Shown: piece after piece, positions 21,836-33,400 of the stretch | How positions within the stretch are numbered: position 1 is the stretch's first letter | Layout: every line of letters starts with the position of its first letter | Origin: Lasiosphaeria ovina | Taxonomy: Eukaryota > Ascomycota > Sordariomycetes > Sordariales > Lasiosphaeriaceae | Length of the DNA stretch: 64,000 bases | Direction: 5' to 3' | NCBI GenBank assembly: GCA_033439765.1 | Contig: JAULSN010000013.1 | Span: 124,001-188,000, forward strand | Notes under the pieces: model-generated | Told to the model about the DNA's origin: nothing | Database searches by the model: none | What the model saw: only the letters and a program-made list of their open reading frames with translations | Made by a program: the position numbers and the translations under genes

Positions 21836-22062
21836 CGCAGGGCTGGCGATGACTTCAGGGATAGGGGACAGGGACGTGGAGGGCGCGTATGGGCCTTCCG
21901 GGAGCGCTATAGGCCGTAGGGAGGGCCGTAGGTATTCGACGTTGGACGTGCAGGTCCGGGGAATCGGTAGTTCCGGTGATCGGATGTGCTGCAGGGTCGA
22001 AAAGGGACTATAAACAAAAGTGGGAATAGCTTCAATTGTTAAAGCGACGGGAACTCATAACC

Positions 22063-22235
22063 TGTTGGGAGGAAAGGTAAGGACTGGATTGCTTGGAGGA
22101 AGTCTAGCTATCTGGGCCACAGCGGAATATATATATGGAAGTGATGGCCTGGACCGGTGGATCCCATATCCACTTATGCCTCGGCTTGAGGGCATCAGGC
22201 CGGGGTCCGGCCTGATCCCTGCTAGCCTGGCCACA
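22063..22235 (-). repeat. LTR of copia element (5' LTR in minus orientation)
   Basis: 173 bp matching 16590-16762 except one base. Followed by GATGT, the second target copy, which re-creates the host gene's GTAAGT splice donor. Confidence 0.95.
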
Positions 22236-22238
22236 GAT

Positions 22239-22294
22239 GTAAGTTGTAAAATTTGGCAGGGCAAACTAGTACACGCTAACTAACAATTTGATAG
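22239..22294 (+). other. Original 56-bp intron of the dead NLR gene
   Basis: GTAAGT donor at 22239, branch site GCTAAC at about 22275, acceptor TTTGATAG ending at 22294. Joining GGGAT (from before the copia element) to GTTCCTGCTG restores the reading GMFLLAQIYLD expected in NACHT proteins. The copia element sits two bases inside this intron. Confidence 0.85.
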
Positions 22295-23317
22295 GTTCCT
22301 GCTGGCGCAAATCTATCTTGACTTGCTTATCGACAAGCTGACGCCAAATGATGTTCGAGGCGTATTAACGGCCTTTTGTAAGCACCGCCGGGGGTTGGAT
22401 AATGAAGACAAAGCCCAAGCACTGACATATGCGTACAATAAACTCATGAAGCGGATTAACGAACAGAGCCCATCCGCGAAAACGCTTGCGCTGAAAGTTC
22501 TGTCCTGGGTCACCTTCGCAAAGAGACAGCTTACGACGCTGGAGCTTCAGCACGCCGTTGCAACTAAAGTTTGAAAGCATACGCTTGACCAAGGAGACCT
22601 GCCAGAGGTTAGAAACATAGTATCCGTATGCTCTGGGTTGGTCACGGTCGACGAAAAAAGTGGCATCATCCGGTTGGTCCATTATACGACTCAAGATTAC
22701 TTTAAACAAATGCGGGAGGACTGGTGTTCAGCCGCAGGCTCGGAGATCTCGACAGTCTGCATCACTTATCTCTCATTCAATGTCTTCGAGAGTGGTCGTT
22801 GTGAGACGGATGAGGAGTTTGAGGAGCGCCTGAGGCTGAAGCAGCTTTACGACTACGCCGCACACTACTGGGGGCATCATGTTTGCGAGGCACTGAGTCT
22901 AGACCAGAAAGTCATAGACTTTCTCAAACATGAAGCAAAAGCAGAGGCATTAGGCCAGGCACTGATGGGGTTCAAACGATATCGATTAGATCCCGGGTAC
23001 AGTTAGCGGACCCCAAAACACTTGTCTGGACTTGACCTGGCGGCCCTCTTCGGACTCCACAAAGCAACAAATGCCCTCCTTCAACATGGGCAGAACCCGA
23101 ATTCGAAGGATAGTTACGGTAGGACACCGCTATCGTACGCTGCGGAGAATGGGCGAGACAAGGTCGTTGAGCTGTTGCTCGAGCGTCGCGCTGAGATTGA
23201 ATCTCGCGACAGAATATTTGACCAGACGCCGCTCTCGTGGGCTGCAGAGAAGGGCCATGAAGCAGTCGTCAGGCTGCTGCTGGACAAGGGCGCAGACCTC
23301 GGGGCAAGGGATATGTT
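22295..23317 (+). pseudogene. NACHT C-terminal helices and ankyrin repeats of the dead NLR gene
   Basis: FLLAQIYLDLLIDKLTPNDV opens the exon after the split intron. The winged-helix/helical region follows (LKVLSWVTFAKRQLTTLELQ, a TGA stop at about 22572, VSVCSGLVTVDEKSGIIRLV, HYTTQDYF), then a TAG stop at about 23005, then ankyrin repeats (GRTPLSYAAENGRDKVVELL and QTPLSWAAEKGHEAVVRLLL). The last repeat breaks off at GADLGARDM, where HET-like sequence begins. Length and order fit a PNP-NACHT-ankyrin NLR; it is inactive through stops, frameshifts, insertion and truncation. Confidence 0.88.
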
Positions 23318-23461
23318 ATTCACTTGTTGGACGAGAAGGACAAACAGGGGAACCATGTGTTTGGGTTGGTCGGAGAGGCCTATGTTCACACGTGGATGAG
23401 TGGTCAGATTGGCCGGACAATGCGTGGAAGTGAGAGGCGGCTTGTCTTTCCATTGCGATGA
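23318..23461 (+). pseudogene. C-terminal scrap of a HET-domain protein
   Basis: The frame HLLDEKDKQGNHVFGLVGEA, then YVHTWMSGQ matches the conserved tail of many fungal heterokaryon-incompatibility (HET) proteins (VFGLVGEAYVHG.M.GE). It ends with a TGA at about 23461. It is joined directly to a broken ankyrin repeat; no HET core domain is present. Probably left by recombination. Confidence 0.6.
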
Positions 23462-24455
23462 TTACCAGCTCGGTAGTGATTTGGGTCATTTTAAGTCTTG
23501 TTATATCGGGGCACCCAAACCCCTCCCAATGCCGGCCAGCCAAATGAGGCCCCGGAAACGTTGACCGTCGATTTCGGGAGCGTCTTCACACATTTGAGGA
23601 GGTCCGCCTTCGAGGGATTCTTGAGACGCTCGCAGAGTTCTTCTTTCTCCGGCTGTGTCTTTGGACGGGCGTCATTGCTGGTTTCGGCGGCCGGGCTTGA
23701 CTCGGAGCTCGTGCTCTCTTTTAGCTCCAGGAAATTAATATCCGTAAGGCAGACCGAGAGCATTGCATTCCATCTCCCAGATTATTCAGCACAATGTGGT
23801 AAACCGCCCGTGGGATTCTGCAACAGAATGCAGCAAAGCGGCACGACAGACCGGGATACGGGGTGAATACGCGGTGCGTCCCGAGTTATTACACCAATCA
23901 TGTTTGACGGACGCGACGATCCCCGGAGCGCCAAATCTGGGATTTAGGCATTTGGCTCCAGTGCTGTATTTTACTACCGTGCTCGTAGAGGGCCGAATGC
24001 CTTGCCATGCCGCTACTATACGGGAGAAGATGCCTGGTTGAGAAGACAAATCTGGGAGGACAAGAAGGGGCAACTTCTGAGTGTCAGCCTACCTAGGTGC
24101 GCTGGCTGAGCCGGACCGCCATACGGGTGACATCGTAGCCTAGTTCGCCATCAACATGAGCGGGGTCGATCCTACCGTGATGGTAACGGCTCGGGCTTGG
24201 CCGTAGTATGCTCGGATTCGATGCAGGCATAATCCAGTCCTTCTCCCCGCACGCGGGCCGCTGTACCATCGATATGGCTTCGGCACTACGTAAATACGAG
24301 CCTGGTTGCGGGGAACGACAGAAGTCATCATAGCAAACAGACGCCGCGTATTAAATACGGCAACTACAACTGCACTTGCAAATATCTCACCCTCTCGACA
24401 CCGTTTATGACCAAGAATTCTCGTCCCTTAACTTCGTGCTCAAAACGCTGGCATC
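23462..24455. other. Intergenic, no supported gene
   Basis: Several short open frames exist on both strands (for example 23491-23763 minus, 90 codons), but none has a recognisable domain or codon-use support. Confidence 0.5.
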
Positions 24456-26330
24456 ATGAGACCCTTCTCGCCAAGCTCCTTGGTCTGGATTGCGGTGGCA
24501 TCACAACTAGGCGCGGCCCAGAACTGCCCAATCCTAGGTCCCGCCTATCCAGCCGTGACAAACATCGCTGCTCCCAAGCTGACGGCAGCTAAGGCGAGGT
24601 TTGAAAAGGCTCTGGAATCCGTCAATCGTAGCTCGACTTCGTTCGCGGTCCAGGTCTATTCTGCCCACGATGACGACCTCATCTACAGCACGTACCACAC
24701 AGCAACGGACCAAGTCGGAGCGGCTGTTGTGGGCCCTGACACCATCTGGCGCCTGTTCAGCATCTCCAAGGCCATCACCGTCTACGCTTTTCTCGCGAAG
24801 CTTGGGGACAAGTACTGGAATGAGCCTATTACAAACTACATTCCCGAGCTGGCCGATGCCCCTGTGCACGACCCTATCCGGGATGTGAACTGGGCCGAGG
24901 TCACGCTGGGGTCTTTGGCTGGCCAGTCGAGTGGTATTACGAGAGATTGTAAGTCCAGACACCGAAGTGCCACATATTTCTGCAGATGTTGTTGCTGACC
25001 TCCAATGGAAGACTCTCTCAGAGATTCATCCACTGTCCAATCCCAGATCCCAGGGTTCCGAACGCTGAAGGACTCGGAGATTATCAAATGCGGTTCCTTT
25101 GGCCTGCGCACTTGCAATAGAACCGGCAAGTTCGCCAAATTTCTACCCTAATTAACAGCTCGACTGACAAGGATCTAGAGGCGATGCGAATCATCATGAA
25201 GACGTACCCCTGGGCCCTGAGCTACAGGACGCCAAACTATTCTACCCTAGCCTTCCAGCTTCTCGCATACGCAGCCGAGAATATCACGGGCGAATCGTTC
25301 CCGGACATCATCGTTAACCAACTAATCAAACCCCTCAACCTGACACGGACCTCGGTGCCAATACCACGGAACGAAACCAACGTTGTCAACTACCCCGCGG
25401 CCGCTTGGGAACTTGATCTGGGTGATCTGTCACCGTAAGCACCATCCTCTCCCTCCCCTTAACAGGAGAGGGACTAACCCAAACCCTCATCTTTCCAGAG
25501 GAGGAGGTTACTCCCAATCCGCATCCGACCTCTCCACCCTCGGCAGATCCATCCTCCGCTCCACCCTCCTCCCTCCCATCGTCACCCGCCGATGGCTCGC
25601 GCCCGCCATCCACAGCGGTTCTGTCCGGTTCTCCATGGGCCGCCCCTGGGAAATCCTCCGCCACGCCTTGCCTGCCGCCCTCACGTCCAACGTCACCCGC
25701 AACGTAGACATCTACTCCAAACAAGGCGGAGGCGGCGTCTACACCACCCTCATCGCCCTCTCGCCCGACCACGACATCGGAGCCTCGATCCTAACCGCCG
25801 GTGACGAGACCCAAGCCGCTTTTAATACCATCAGACAAGCCTTCTTGGATGTCTGGTTGGGTGTCGCCGAAGAAGCTGCGCGCGACCAAGCCCAGGCGAC
25901 CTACGAAGGGACGTATGCATCGAACGCAGTGGGGGACAACTCGTCCATTGTTGTGGGCTTGTCCCCTGGGGAGCCGGCCTTGTTCGTCGACCAGGTTATC
26001 AGCAACGGGACCGACGTTCTGCAGTACATCGTCAATACCGCTGGGCTTGGCGGGAAGAAGGGGAAGTTCGGGCTGTGGCTTTATCCCATGGGGCTTGTTG
26101 ATGAGAATAATGAGAACGTTGATAGGGGGAGGAAGAAGAGGGTTGCGTTTAGGGGGTGGCCGGGATTGGTGGGAGAGAAACCGTCCGAGACTTGTGGGTC
26201 TTGGGCCGAGAGCGATCGCCTAAGGTGGGGAAATTATCCTGGGGATTTGTATGTGTTCGAGGTCGACCAGGGAGGGAAGGCGAGCGTGCTAGAGAATCCC
26301 GGGTTGGGGAGGATGTTTTGGAGAGTTTGA
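24456..26330 (+). CDS. Secreted beta-lactamase-family serine hydrolase, possibly frameshifted
   Basis: Signal peptide (about 1-21), then the beta-lactamase/esterase fold with the catalytic tetrad-type motif SISK (102-105). [16 protein letters not shown], then [11 protein letters not shown] and [15 protein letters not shown] follow the fungal secreted family. The motif usually YSN reads YST (NYSTLAF). Exons: 24456-24948; 25012-25129; 25159-25434; 25499-26330. Intron 1 (24949-25011) and the last intron (25435-25498, GTAAGC..TTCCAG) are convincing. The middle join is not: only a 29-bp gap (25130-25158) keeps the frame, too short for a normal intron, so a 1-base indel near 25149 is equally likely. 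If intact it would give 572 residues acting outside the cell; the substrate is unknown. Confidence 0.78.
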
Positions 26331-26708
26331 ACTTTGAAGGGGGGATAGGATGGTTTAATATGAGCCGCGAATAGGGGAGAGGGGCCCATCTTCTGACTTT
26401 GCTCTCCTGAACATGAAACTGCGCTAGCTATCTCTTAATATGAGCCTTAGTAGGTGTTACGGATCCCGTCACATACTGGGCGAGCTGCGCAGGCATCCAT
26501 CGGGCCGAGGGCGGGCCTAGAACTTCAAGCTGCATCTTGTGTCGAGTGCCCCGCTTCGCTGATCTCTTCCTCGCAACATTCCGTCCTCCGCTTCTTTATC
26601 GGTTGTGCAGAAACTCAGAAACATCAACAACTTCGGAGTCTCTCCTCCAGAAAAGTGCCATTCGTGTTACAAAATAATTGGCAACTTGCAGGGACTCTAG
26701 CGAAAACC

Positions 26709-27784
26709 ATGGTGAACGGAATTGTCGCCTCTCTTCTGGGGCTGCAGAGCCGGAACGTTAACGTGGTGATGCTCTGGGCGGTGCTGCTGGCGCTTGCAAT
26801 TGTCGTAAGTGCAGGGGCTTCAACTGAGCATCTCGCTACGAAAGAGAATCCATTTCAACAAGACGTTTTCGTCTCCATGATTACCAGACATGAGACACCG
26901 TTGAACATATTGCCATGGGGATTGTTTTCATCAAGGCAGCTTCTTTATTCTGGTTGGGGTGTTTGAGATTGTACGGGTCGGACACGAGAAGCTACGATAA
27001 ACTGGATGTCGAGTTTGGCCAGAGTGGTCGTGGTGTATTTGCCCTTCCCGCCACCGGCGACAGCCCAAAAATGATAGAACTTGGCCAGTTCAACGGGCTC
27101 GGGACAGCAATATTCGTACTCTCATATGCAGTCATCGCATTCACCATCGTCGGAGGGGGTCCGTACTGGCTCCTGGAGCGAAGGCGGGGTGGCAGCTCAC
27201 TTTGGTGCCAGGGCCTCAAGAGCAAGCTCCGGATACTGGCTTGTGTGTTGGCAACAGTGTTACAGGTTAGCTCGTCGGTGGCCATATTTGTCGTCGCCAT
27301 GATCCTCTCACACGGACTGGTGTCAGACCCAGTCATCGACGACATTCGTTTCCAACGCCCGGAAATCAATCTGGATTCAGTGGGCAAAGAGATCACACGG
27401 CCTCCAGTGCTTACCGCCATTATTGCCCTGCTTTCGATAATCCAGGGCACTGTTAGAATGGCAGGCTTATTGATGGACATAGTCTTTAACACACGGTATC
27501 GCCTCCCTGATTGTACACCTGCCCAATACACGAGACTCGCCACCCAGGATTTGGAGCTTGGCCTCCAGGACTGGGACAACGCCGGAGGTACTGTGGCAGT
27601 AGAATATAAAAAGCAGCGAGAGACGCGAAAGGCTACAAGACTTTCCCAGCCGAGAAACAACAGCAGCGGCCCAGGGTCCTCGGACATGACAGTATCCCGG
27701 CCTGAAGGAATTTGGATGCGCCGGACAAAGTCATTAAAGCGCAATTTGAAAAGTACTGGGTCCAGGTTTTGGGGTATGGGATAG
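26709..27784 (+). CDS. Small integral membrane protein of unknown function
   Basis: Two overlapping frames look like one gene with an intron at 26805-26935 (GTAAGT donor after LALAIV; acceptor ATCAAG; phase 0). This joins the N-terminal hydrophobic segment to ASLFWLGCLRLYG and the 26936-27784 frame. Further spans lie in IFVLSYAVIAFTIVGGGPYW, ILACVLATVLQVSSSVAIFV and LTAIIALLSIIQGTVRMAGL, giving about four. The C-terminal 90 residues are hydrophilic and basic, probably cytosolic. The long frame 26915-27784 is certain as an open frame; the intron is inference. The family is not recognised. It converges with the flavoprotein gene that ends at 27952. Confidence 0.6.
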
Positions 27785-27951
27785 CACAGACTGTGTGTAA
27801 TCGGTACCTGCGCAGTAACTAAAAAGCCCCGGACTCGTCGCAAGCTGCGCCAGCAGACAAAGCAGACAGCTGTTGCCCAAATTCTGACCAGATTAAGCTG
27901 CATACAATGAAACCCCCTTTTCCACCAGCGTCAAACAATATCAAGAACAGC

Positions 27952-29647
27952 TCAGCCCACACGTGAAATCTTGAACCCGCCCGGGACGCGGCTCTGGAAC
28001 ACCCCGTTGGGGTCGTACTCCGCGGCAACGCGGCGCAAAAAGGCCACATTGTCTGCGCCATAGCTGCCGAGCGGGTCCTGGCTCGGGTCGGCGTAGTTGA
28101 GGTAGACGAGGTCGACCAGCCCGCCGACGGACTGGGCGAAGCTGGCGACCTGGGCCGACATGGCGTTGAGCGCGGCCTGCGCGACAGCCAGCGCAGCCTC
28201 GCCGCCGGTCGATACGCCTATGCCGCCTGTCCATATGACGGCGCCGTCCGTCATGTTCTCGAGCCCTAGCATGTTGGCGACGCCGCCACCGTTCAGCTGC
28301 TGCGGCCCAAGCCGGCCTAAGTATGCTGGTATTGGTTGTAGGAACATGAGGGTCGTGAAGCTGTCGGCGCCGATGGACTGTGTGAGGGACGCGACGAGCT
28401 GCTCGTGCAGCTGGACGCAGTAGCGGAGGATGGCGGGGTTGTTTTTGAAGGTGCGCGTCGAGCCCGCGTTTCTAGAGTCGTTGGTCGCCGTTGTTAGCTG
28501 CTGCTCTGACCCAACCAAAGCCTAATAATGAAAGAAGAGAAAGAACACGCACAAGGTCCCACCGGGCAACTTCGAGCCTGCCGCGGCATCAGCCATCGTC
28601 TCCCGGGCCGTGACGTTCACGAGCGCCGGGAGCTCCTTGAGCCCATCAAAGATCTCCTCACTGTCCGCGTTGCCTAGAGTATTGACATGGATAACACCAA
28701 TGACGGTATCGCCAGCCGGGCTGATACTCACATCATGCGAGTAGAACGTCACGAGCGCGTCGTCGCCATACGAGGCATTGCGGCCGGCGTAGTCGACCAC
28801 GGCATCGACCACAGCGCTCGAGTAGTTGGCCGCCAGGTAGCGCAGCTCGTACAGCAGCGGCGTCGACGGGATGGCCTGCAGGTCGTACCGCGTGACGATG
28901 CCGAAGTTGCCGGCGCCGCCCTTGAGCGCGCGCCACAGGTCCGCGTGCGCCGTCGCGTTGGCATAGACCACGCTCCCGTCGGCCAGCACCACCTCGTAAT
29001 TAACAACCGAGTCGCACCCGAAGCCGTGCCGCCCCGAAAAGAACGAGATGCCGCCACCGAGCAGAAACCCGCCGACGCCGACGCCGCCGTCGCGCCCGCC
29101 GGCCACCGTCACGTTGCCCTGCGCCTGCAGCGCCGCGTACGCGTGCTCCCAGCGCGCGCCGGGCTGCAGGCGCGCCCTGTTGGCGGCGGCGTCGTAGCGC
29201 GTCGCGTTGAGGTGGCTGAGGTCGATGGTCACACCGTTGACGACGCTGTTGCTGCCGGGCCAGCCGTGCCCGCCGCTGCGCACGGCGATGTGCCACGAGC
29301 CCGCGCCGTGGCCTGCTGCTACGAGCGTTGTGAGAACCAACGATACCTCGGCAGTGCTCCGCGGCAGCACCAGGCACCATGGCCGTAGTTGGGCGTTAAG
29401 CGACCACCACGTTGCCATTTGGGGTTCGTACCCGCTGTCGGTGGGCGCCAGAAGAATGTCGCCAAGCCCGGCTGCGGCGAGGGCATCACACTAGAGAAGG
29501 GGTGGGCTGTTAGTTGGGAGATAAGGTGGATAGGATGGTGTGTGTACTGACAGGGCGTGTTCCCGGCAGCGAGGTTGAGTTCGATGCCGTGGCCGGCTTT
29601 GGGAGGAGGAAGGCAGGTGCCAGACGAAGAAGCCGACGCAACAACAT
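27952..29647 (-). CDS. Secreted FAD-linked oxidoreductase (BBE-like, VAO family), 517 aa
   Basis: Exons 29647-29552, 29490-28553 and 28471-27952; introns of 61 bp (GTCAGT, CTAAC branch site, TCTAG) and 81 bp (GTGCGT, CTAAC branch site, CTCTAG) keep the frame exactly. The start at 29647 is chosen because it gives a short hydrophobic leader. The FAD-binding PCMH domain shows VRSGGHGW (His about 107, the usual covalent FAD site) and GGFLLGGGISFFSGRHGFGC with no second Cys, so FAD would be bound at one point. The C-terminus is a berberine-bridge-enzyme tail (LNYADPSQDPLGSYG and AEYDPNGVFQSRVPGGFKIS). Such enzymes oxidise carbohydrates or alkaloid/polyketide-like compounds; the substrate cannot be told. 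No biosynthetic core gene is nearby. Confidence 0.88.
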
Positions 29648-30432
29648 TGTTGGCGATATTCTAGGTTGGTCGGTGAGATTGTGGAATAGGGGGAGGCGAT
29701 GGTGCTCCGGAAGTGATGGCAACGAGTACGTATTCTGGCGCCGTTGCGCACCTGCTTTATACCCGAGTCATCGGCCTTGAGCTCTGTTGAATAGTTACCA
29801 TCTGACGCACTCCCGTGGCTGTGGAGCTTGAACGGTAATTAGCTGACGGGGTTCCTCATCCAGGAGGGACGCGAGGCAGCCGCGAGTCCAGAAATACCTC
29901 TTTTCCTCGGCGCAACGTCCGTGCGATAAACATGCTTAACCACATGCGGTCTTGCCAGGCTCCCAACGACAGCAGGAAAACCAATATTCACGGTTTAATA
30001 CCTGGTAATTGGCCGACAAGTCTCTGACCGTGACCCAGCGGCCACCCTGCTATAACAACCAGAACCGAAGTCCCAAACGGGCATTGAAGCCGATTCTCGG
30101 ATCCGGGAGCCCGGATCCTCCTGACAATGGCAACACAAGATGGTTATGTAATACGAAATACGGAACTTGGGGCGAGGAGGATCGCTGGGACGACTGCGTC
30201 TGATTGGTGGTCTGGCCGCGCGTCAGCTTGCAGGGCTGCTTTAGTTTAGTTGTGTTGCCGAGTACGACGTGGTTCATGCTTCAGCCGCCTCGCCAAGCGT
30301 TGCATTGCATTGTGTTATCGTCGGAAATTTCGGAATGCGAGACTTGTAACATGTGGTTCGCCGGTTATGGAGAGGCTCTTCAGGGGCTTGCACACAGTGA
30401 CAGAAACGAAAAAGCCACCCCACCAACTCGCC
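29648..30432. other. Intergenic, no gene seen
   Basis: Upstream region of the flavoprotein gene and 3' side of the NLR gene. Nothing recognised beyond short unsupported frames. Confidence 0.5.
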
Positions 30433-33400
30433 TCAAAGACTCAGACCGCAATAAACCACCAGCCCAAACTTGGCAAACCGCGCAATGTCCTGCACGAAGA
30501 ATCCCTCGGCGGCCGCCAGCGTGACGGTATCGCCGTGCTTGAGGCTGGCCAGCCACTTGCGCGTCTGCTCATCATCAAGGCCACTCGCGTGCGCAGGCCT
30601 GGGTCTCGTGTCTGCGGTGTTTTCTTCCGACGGAAGTCGGCTGGGCGCAGGCCACGTGTGCCACCAAATGTCGACGTTGCGCTGCCGGTCGACCAGCACC
30701 CCGAGGTTGCTGATCCGCGGTACTGGCGGTGGTGTTGGGGCTGGACTGCCCTTGTCATCTTCGCCGGGGGCAGAAGGAGTAGAAGCAGACGCCACCTCGA
30801 CGCGCAGAAACGCCTGGCTGTCGTGGTACCATGGGCTTTCCTCACCGTCGCCGTTGGCGATATCGTCCAGCGCCGTCTCAGCTTGCCCGTCCAGCTCAAC
30901 ACTTCTCAATGACGCAGCTCTGCTGCTATCCCCACGCGCTGTACTCCAAGTGTTATAGCTGGCGACACTCGGTGCAGCAGTGGCCTCAGGCCCATCACCG
31001 ACAGAAACACCCGAATCCACGCGCCGCGGCCCGAGCCCTGAACGGGCAGATGACGGCCTCCACGCCGCCGAGGTTTTGCTCAGCACCACGTTCGACTTTG
31101 ACCGGCGGTAGTGGTAGTAGTAGCCACCGGCATCTTCACTGCGCTTGTCCACTGCGTCATCACTACCAACTATTCCATTACTGCTGGCATGGTAGTTGCG
31201 CGGCCGCAGCCTCTCGGACGCGATAAATACGTCGATCCTGCGCACCGCGACGCGGCTGTCTAGCGCGAGCGTGAGCGACACGCGCGGCGTGTCCTGGTCG
31301 TCCTGTTGCTGCTGCGGCCGCCACGAGCGAATGTCGACGGCCGCTCTCGCCTGCACGCAGTAGTATCCAGCGGCGTCGAGAATGCGCTGCGCCAGCTTGG
31401 CTGATGTGTCGTCGCCTGCACCGGGTGCTGCTGCAGCAGCAGCTGCGAGCCCGAGACGGCTGCGCAGGATGAGCGTCGCCTCCACGACGTCGCCGAAAGT
31501 GCGCGGGAAGCTAGTTCTGCTGCTGCCGCTGCCGGGGACAATCATCCAGTCCGTCTCGGACGACGACAGCGATGGCGACGGCGGAGTAGAGCGCGGCGTG
31601 TCGGCTTTGGTCTCGGCCAGCAGCGCCTGCAGCTCGAGCGTGCCGGCGCGGTCACGCTCGGGCCGCCCAGCGAGGCGCGCCTGCATTGCCCGGCAGAGCA
31701 GTCTGGCTGCCGGCCAGTCGCCGTCGGCGATAGCCATGTCGACGGGCAGCTGCCCCGCGCCGTCGCGCAGGAACGGGTCGGCGCCGCCGGCGAGCAGGGC
31801 CTCGATGCACTGTTGTTTCTCGCCGGCCAACTGTTTGGCCGCGTCGCCTGTATCGCCATGCTGTTGGTGCGACAGCGTGGCCGAGCAAATGTGCAGCGCT
31901 GTGCGGCCCTGGTGGTCGGCGATGTTGACGTCTGCTTTGCGAACGACTAGCTTACGCAACATATAGACTTTGATGCGCTGCACGAGGGTATGGAGAGAAG
32001 CCAGGTCGAGCGACGGCTCATCCCCCCCGGTGACCTGGAAGAAGACGCGCCAGTTGTGCGCCCACGTCTGGATCGACGCCTCGGTGGTCGGCGTGAAGGC
32101 CTCCTGAAGCGACACCAGCACTACGCGCCGCTCGCCCCCGGAGCCCCGGTCAGACGAGTGGCTCAGCCGGTCCCACATTAGCGCGGCCGACTGGGCGACG
32201 TCGATGTTGGCGGCATGATGCAGCGCCGTGAGGCCGAGGGCGTCTTGTGTGTCGAGGTGCGCCGCCGCCGCCGCCGCCGCCGCCGTTTCCGTGCTGCAGA
32301 GTCCCAAGAACCCGACGACCACGGCAGGGTCCCACCCCGGCGACGAGCACACGGCGTGCAGCACCGTGCGGCCCTCGTAGTCCTGTCTCGCCAGCCAGGG
32401 AATGTCGAGCCGCAGGATGGCCGGCAACACACCGACGCAGTTGCGCGAGGCGTAGCGCGCCGCGCAGTAGCCGGCCGTAGTAGCGCGCGCCGGGTCGGCG
32501 CCAACGGCGAGCAGCAGCGCAGCCGTGTCAGCGGCGTCGCCGTGCACGGCATGCAGAAACGGCGTATAGCCAAAGACGATGCCGTCGTCGACGCCTGACA
32601 CCGCCGCCCCCTGGCTGATTATGCTGGCCTGCGACAGCAGCTGGCGCACGACGGCGGCAAAGTCGAAAAAGGCCGCGACCGTCACGGGCGAGCAGTGGTT
32701 GCCGTTGAACGAGTCCTCCGACTTCCAGCGGTCCCAGCGCACAAACAGGCCGCTCGCCGTCGGACCCAGCCGGCGGAACCCCGCGTAGCGCTGCCGGAGC
32801 CCCGCGAAGCGCGTTGCCTCTGGGTGGAATGCGCTCCGGCTGTTGTTGCTGGTGCTGCGCGGCGTTGCCAGCTCGCCGAGGAGCTGGTACAGCTGTAGCC
32901 ATTTCACCATGTTCTTGTCGTCGCTGAAGAAGAAATCCAGCGCGCGCGTGAGGTCGGGGTCTGGGGTGCCTGACGAAGACGAAGAAGAGAAATCGTCGGA
33001 GAAGTGCGTCCACAGGTTCAGCGCGGCATAGCGCAGGAACTTGTACGTGTGCAGATGCTGGTCGAGCCGGGCCGCGTACACGTCGGGCGAGCTGTCGGCC
33101 GTGACAAAGTCGATGTCGCTGTACGCGAGGTACGTGAGGCAGGCGGCGGCAAGGTGCGGCGCCCTCTTGGCGAGCACCAGGGGGAACCGCGCCACGTCGT
33201 ACGGCAGGTCGCCCCCGTCGTGCTGCTCAGACAGCGTCTGGAGGTACTGCAGCGCCGAGACGTGGGTGAACCGCACGGTGCCGGTGCGCGGGTCGACCTC
33301 GAGCAGCGGCCCGCAAAAGTCGGCGATGAGCTGGCGGATGTTCATGGCGCGGCTCCGCTGGTTGAGGCGTGCGGTGCCGGCGCCTGGTTTGACGGCGAGC

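Larger units (their letters stand above)
16590..22235 (-). mobile_element. Ty1/copia LTR retrotransposon, full length, in an NLR intron
   Basis: 5646 bp between two 173-bp LTRs (16590-16762 and 22063-22235) with a perfect 5-bp target duplication GATGT (16585-16589 and 22236-22240). Coding order on the minus strand is gag-like near 21835, then pol, with RNase H ending near 16931, as in copia elements. The interior is TpA-rich and crowded with stops; the LTRs and roughly the outer 300-500 bp are not. The LTRs differ at only one base (a G/A transition near the TATATAT run). Confidence 0.93.

Noticed and set aside
28687..29388. 233-codon plus-strand frame across the flavoprotein gene
   Set aside because: Antisense shadow; the minus-strand product has clear FAD-binding motifs.
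24456..29647. Possible secondary-metabolite cluster (hydrolase, membrane protein, BBE oxidoreductase)
   Set aside because: No polyketide synthase, peptide synthetase, terpene synthase or transporter nearby; grouping is not supported.
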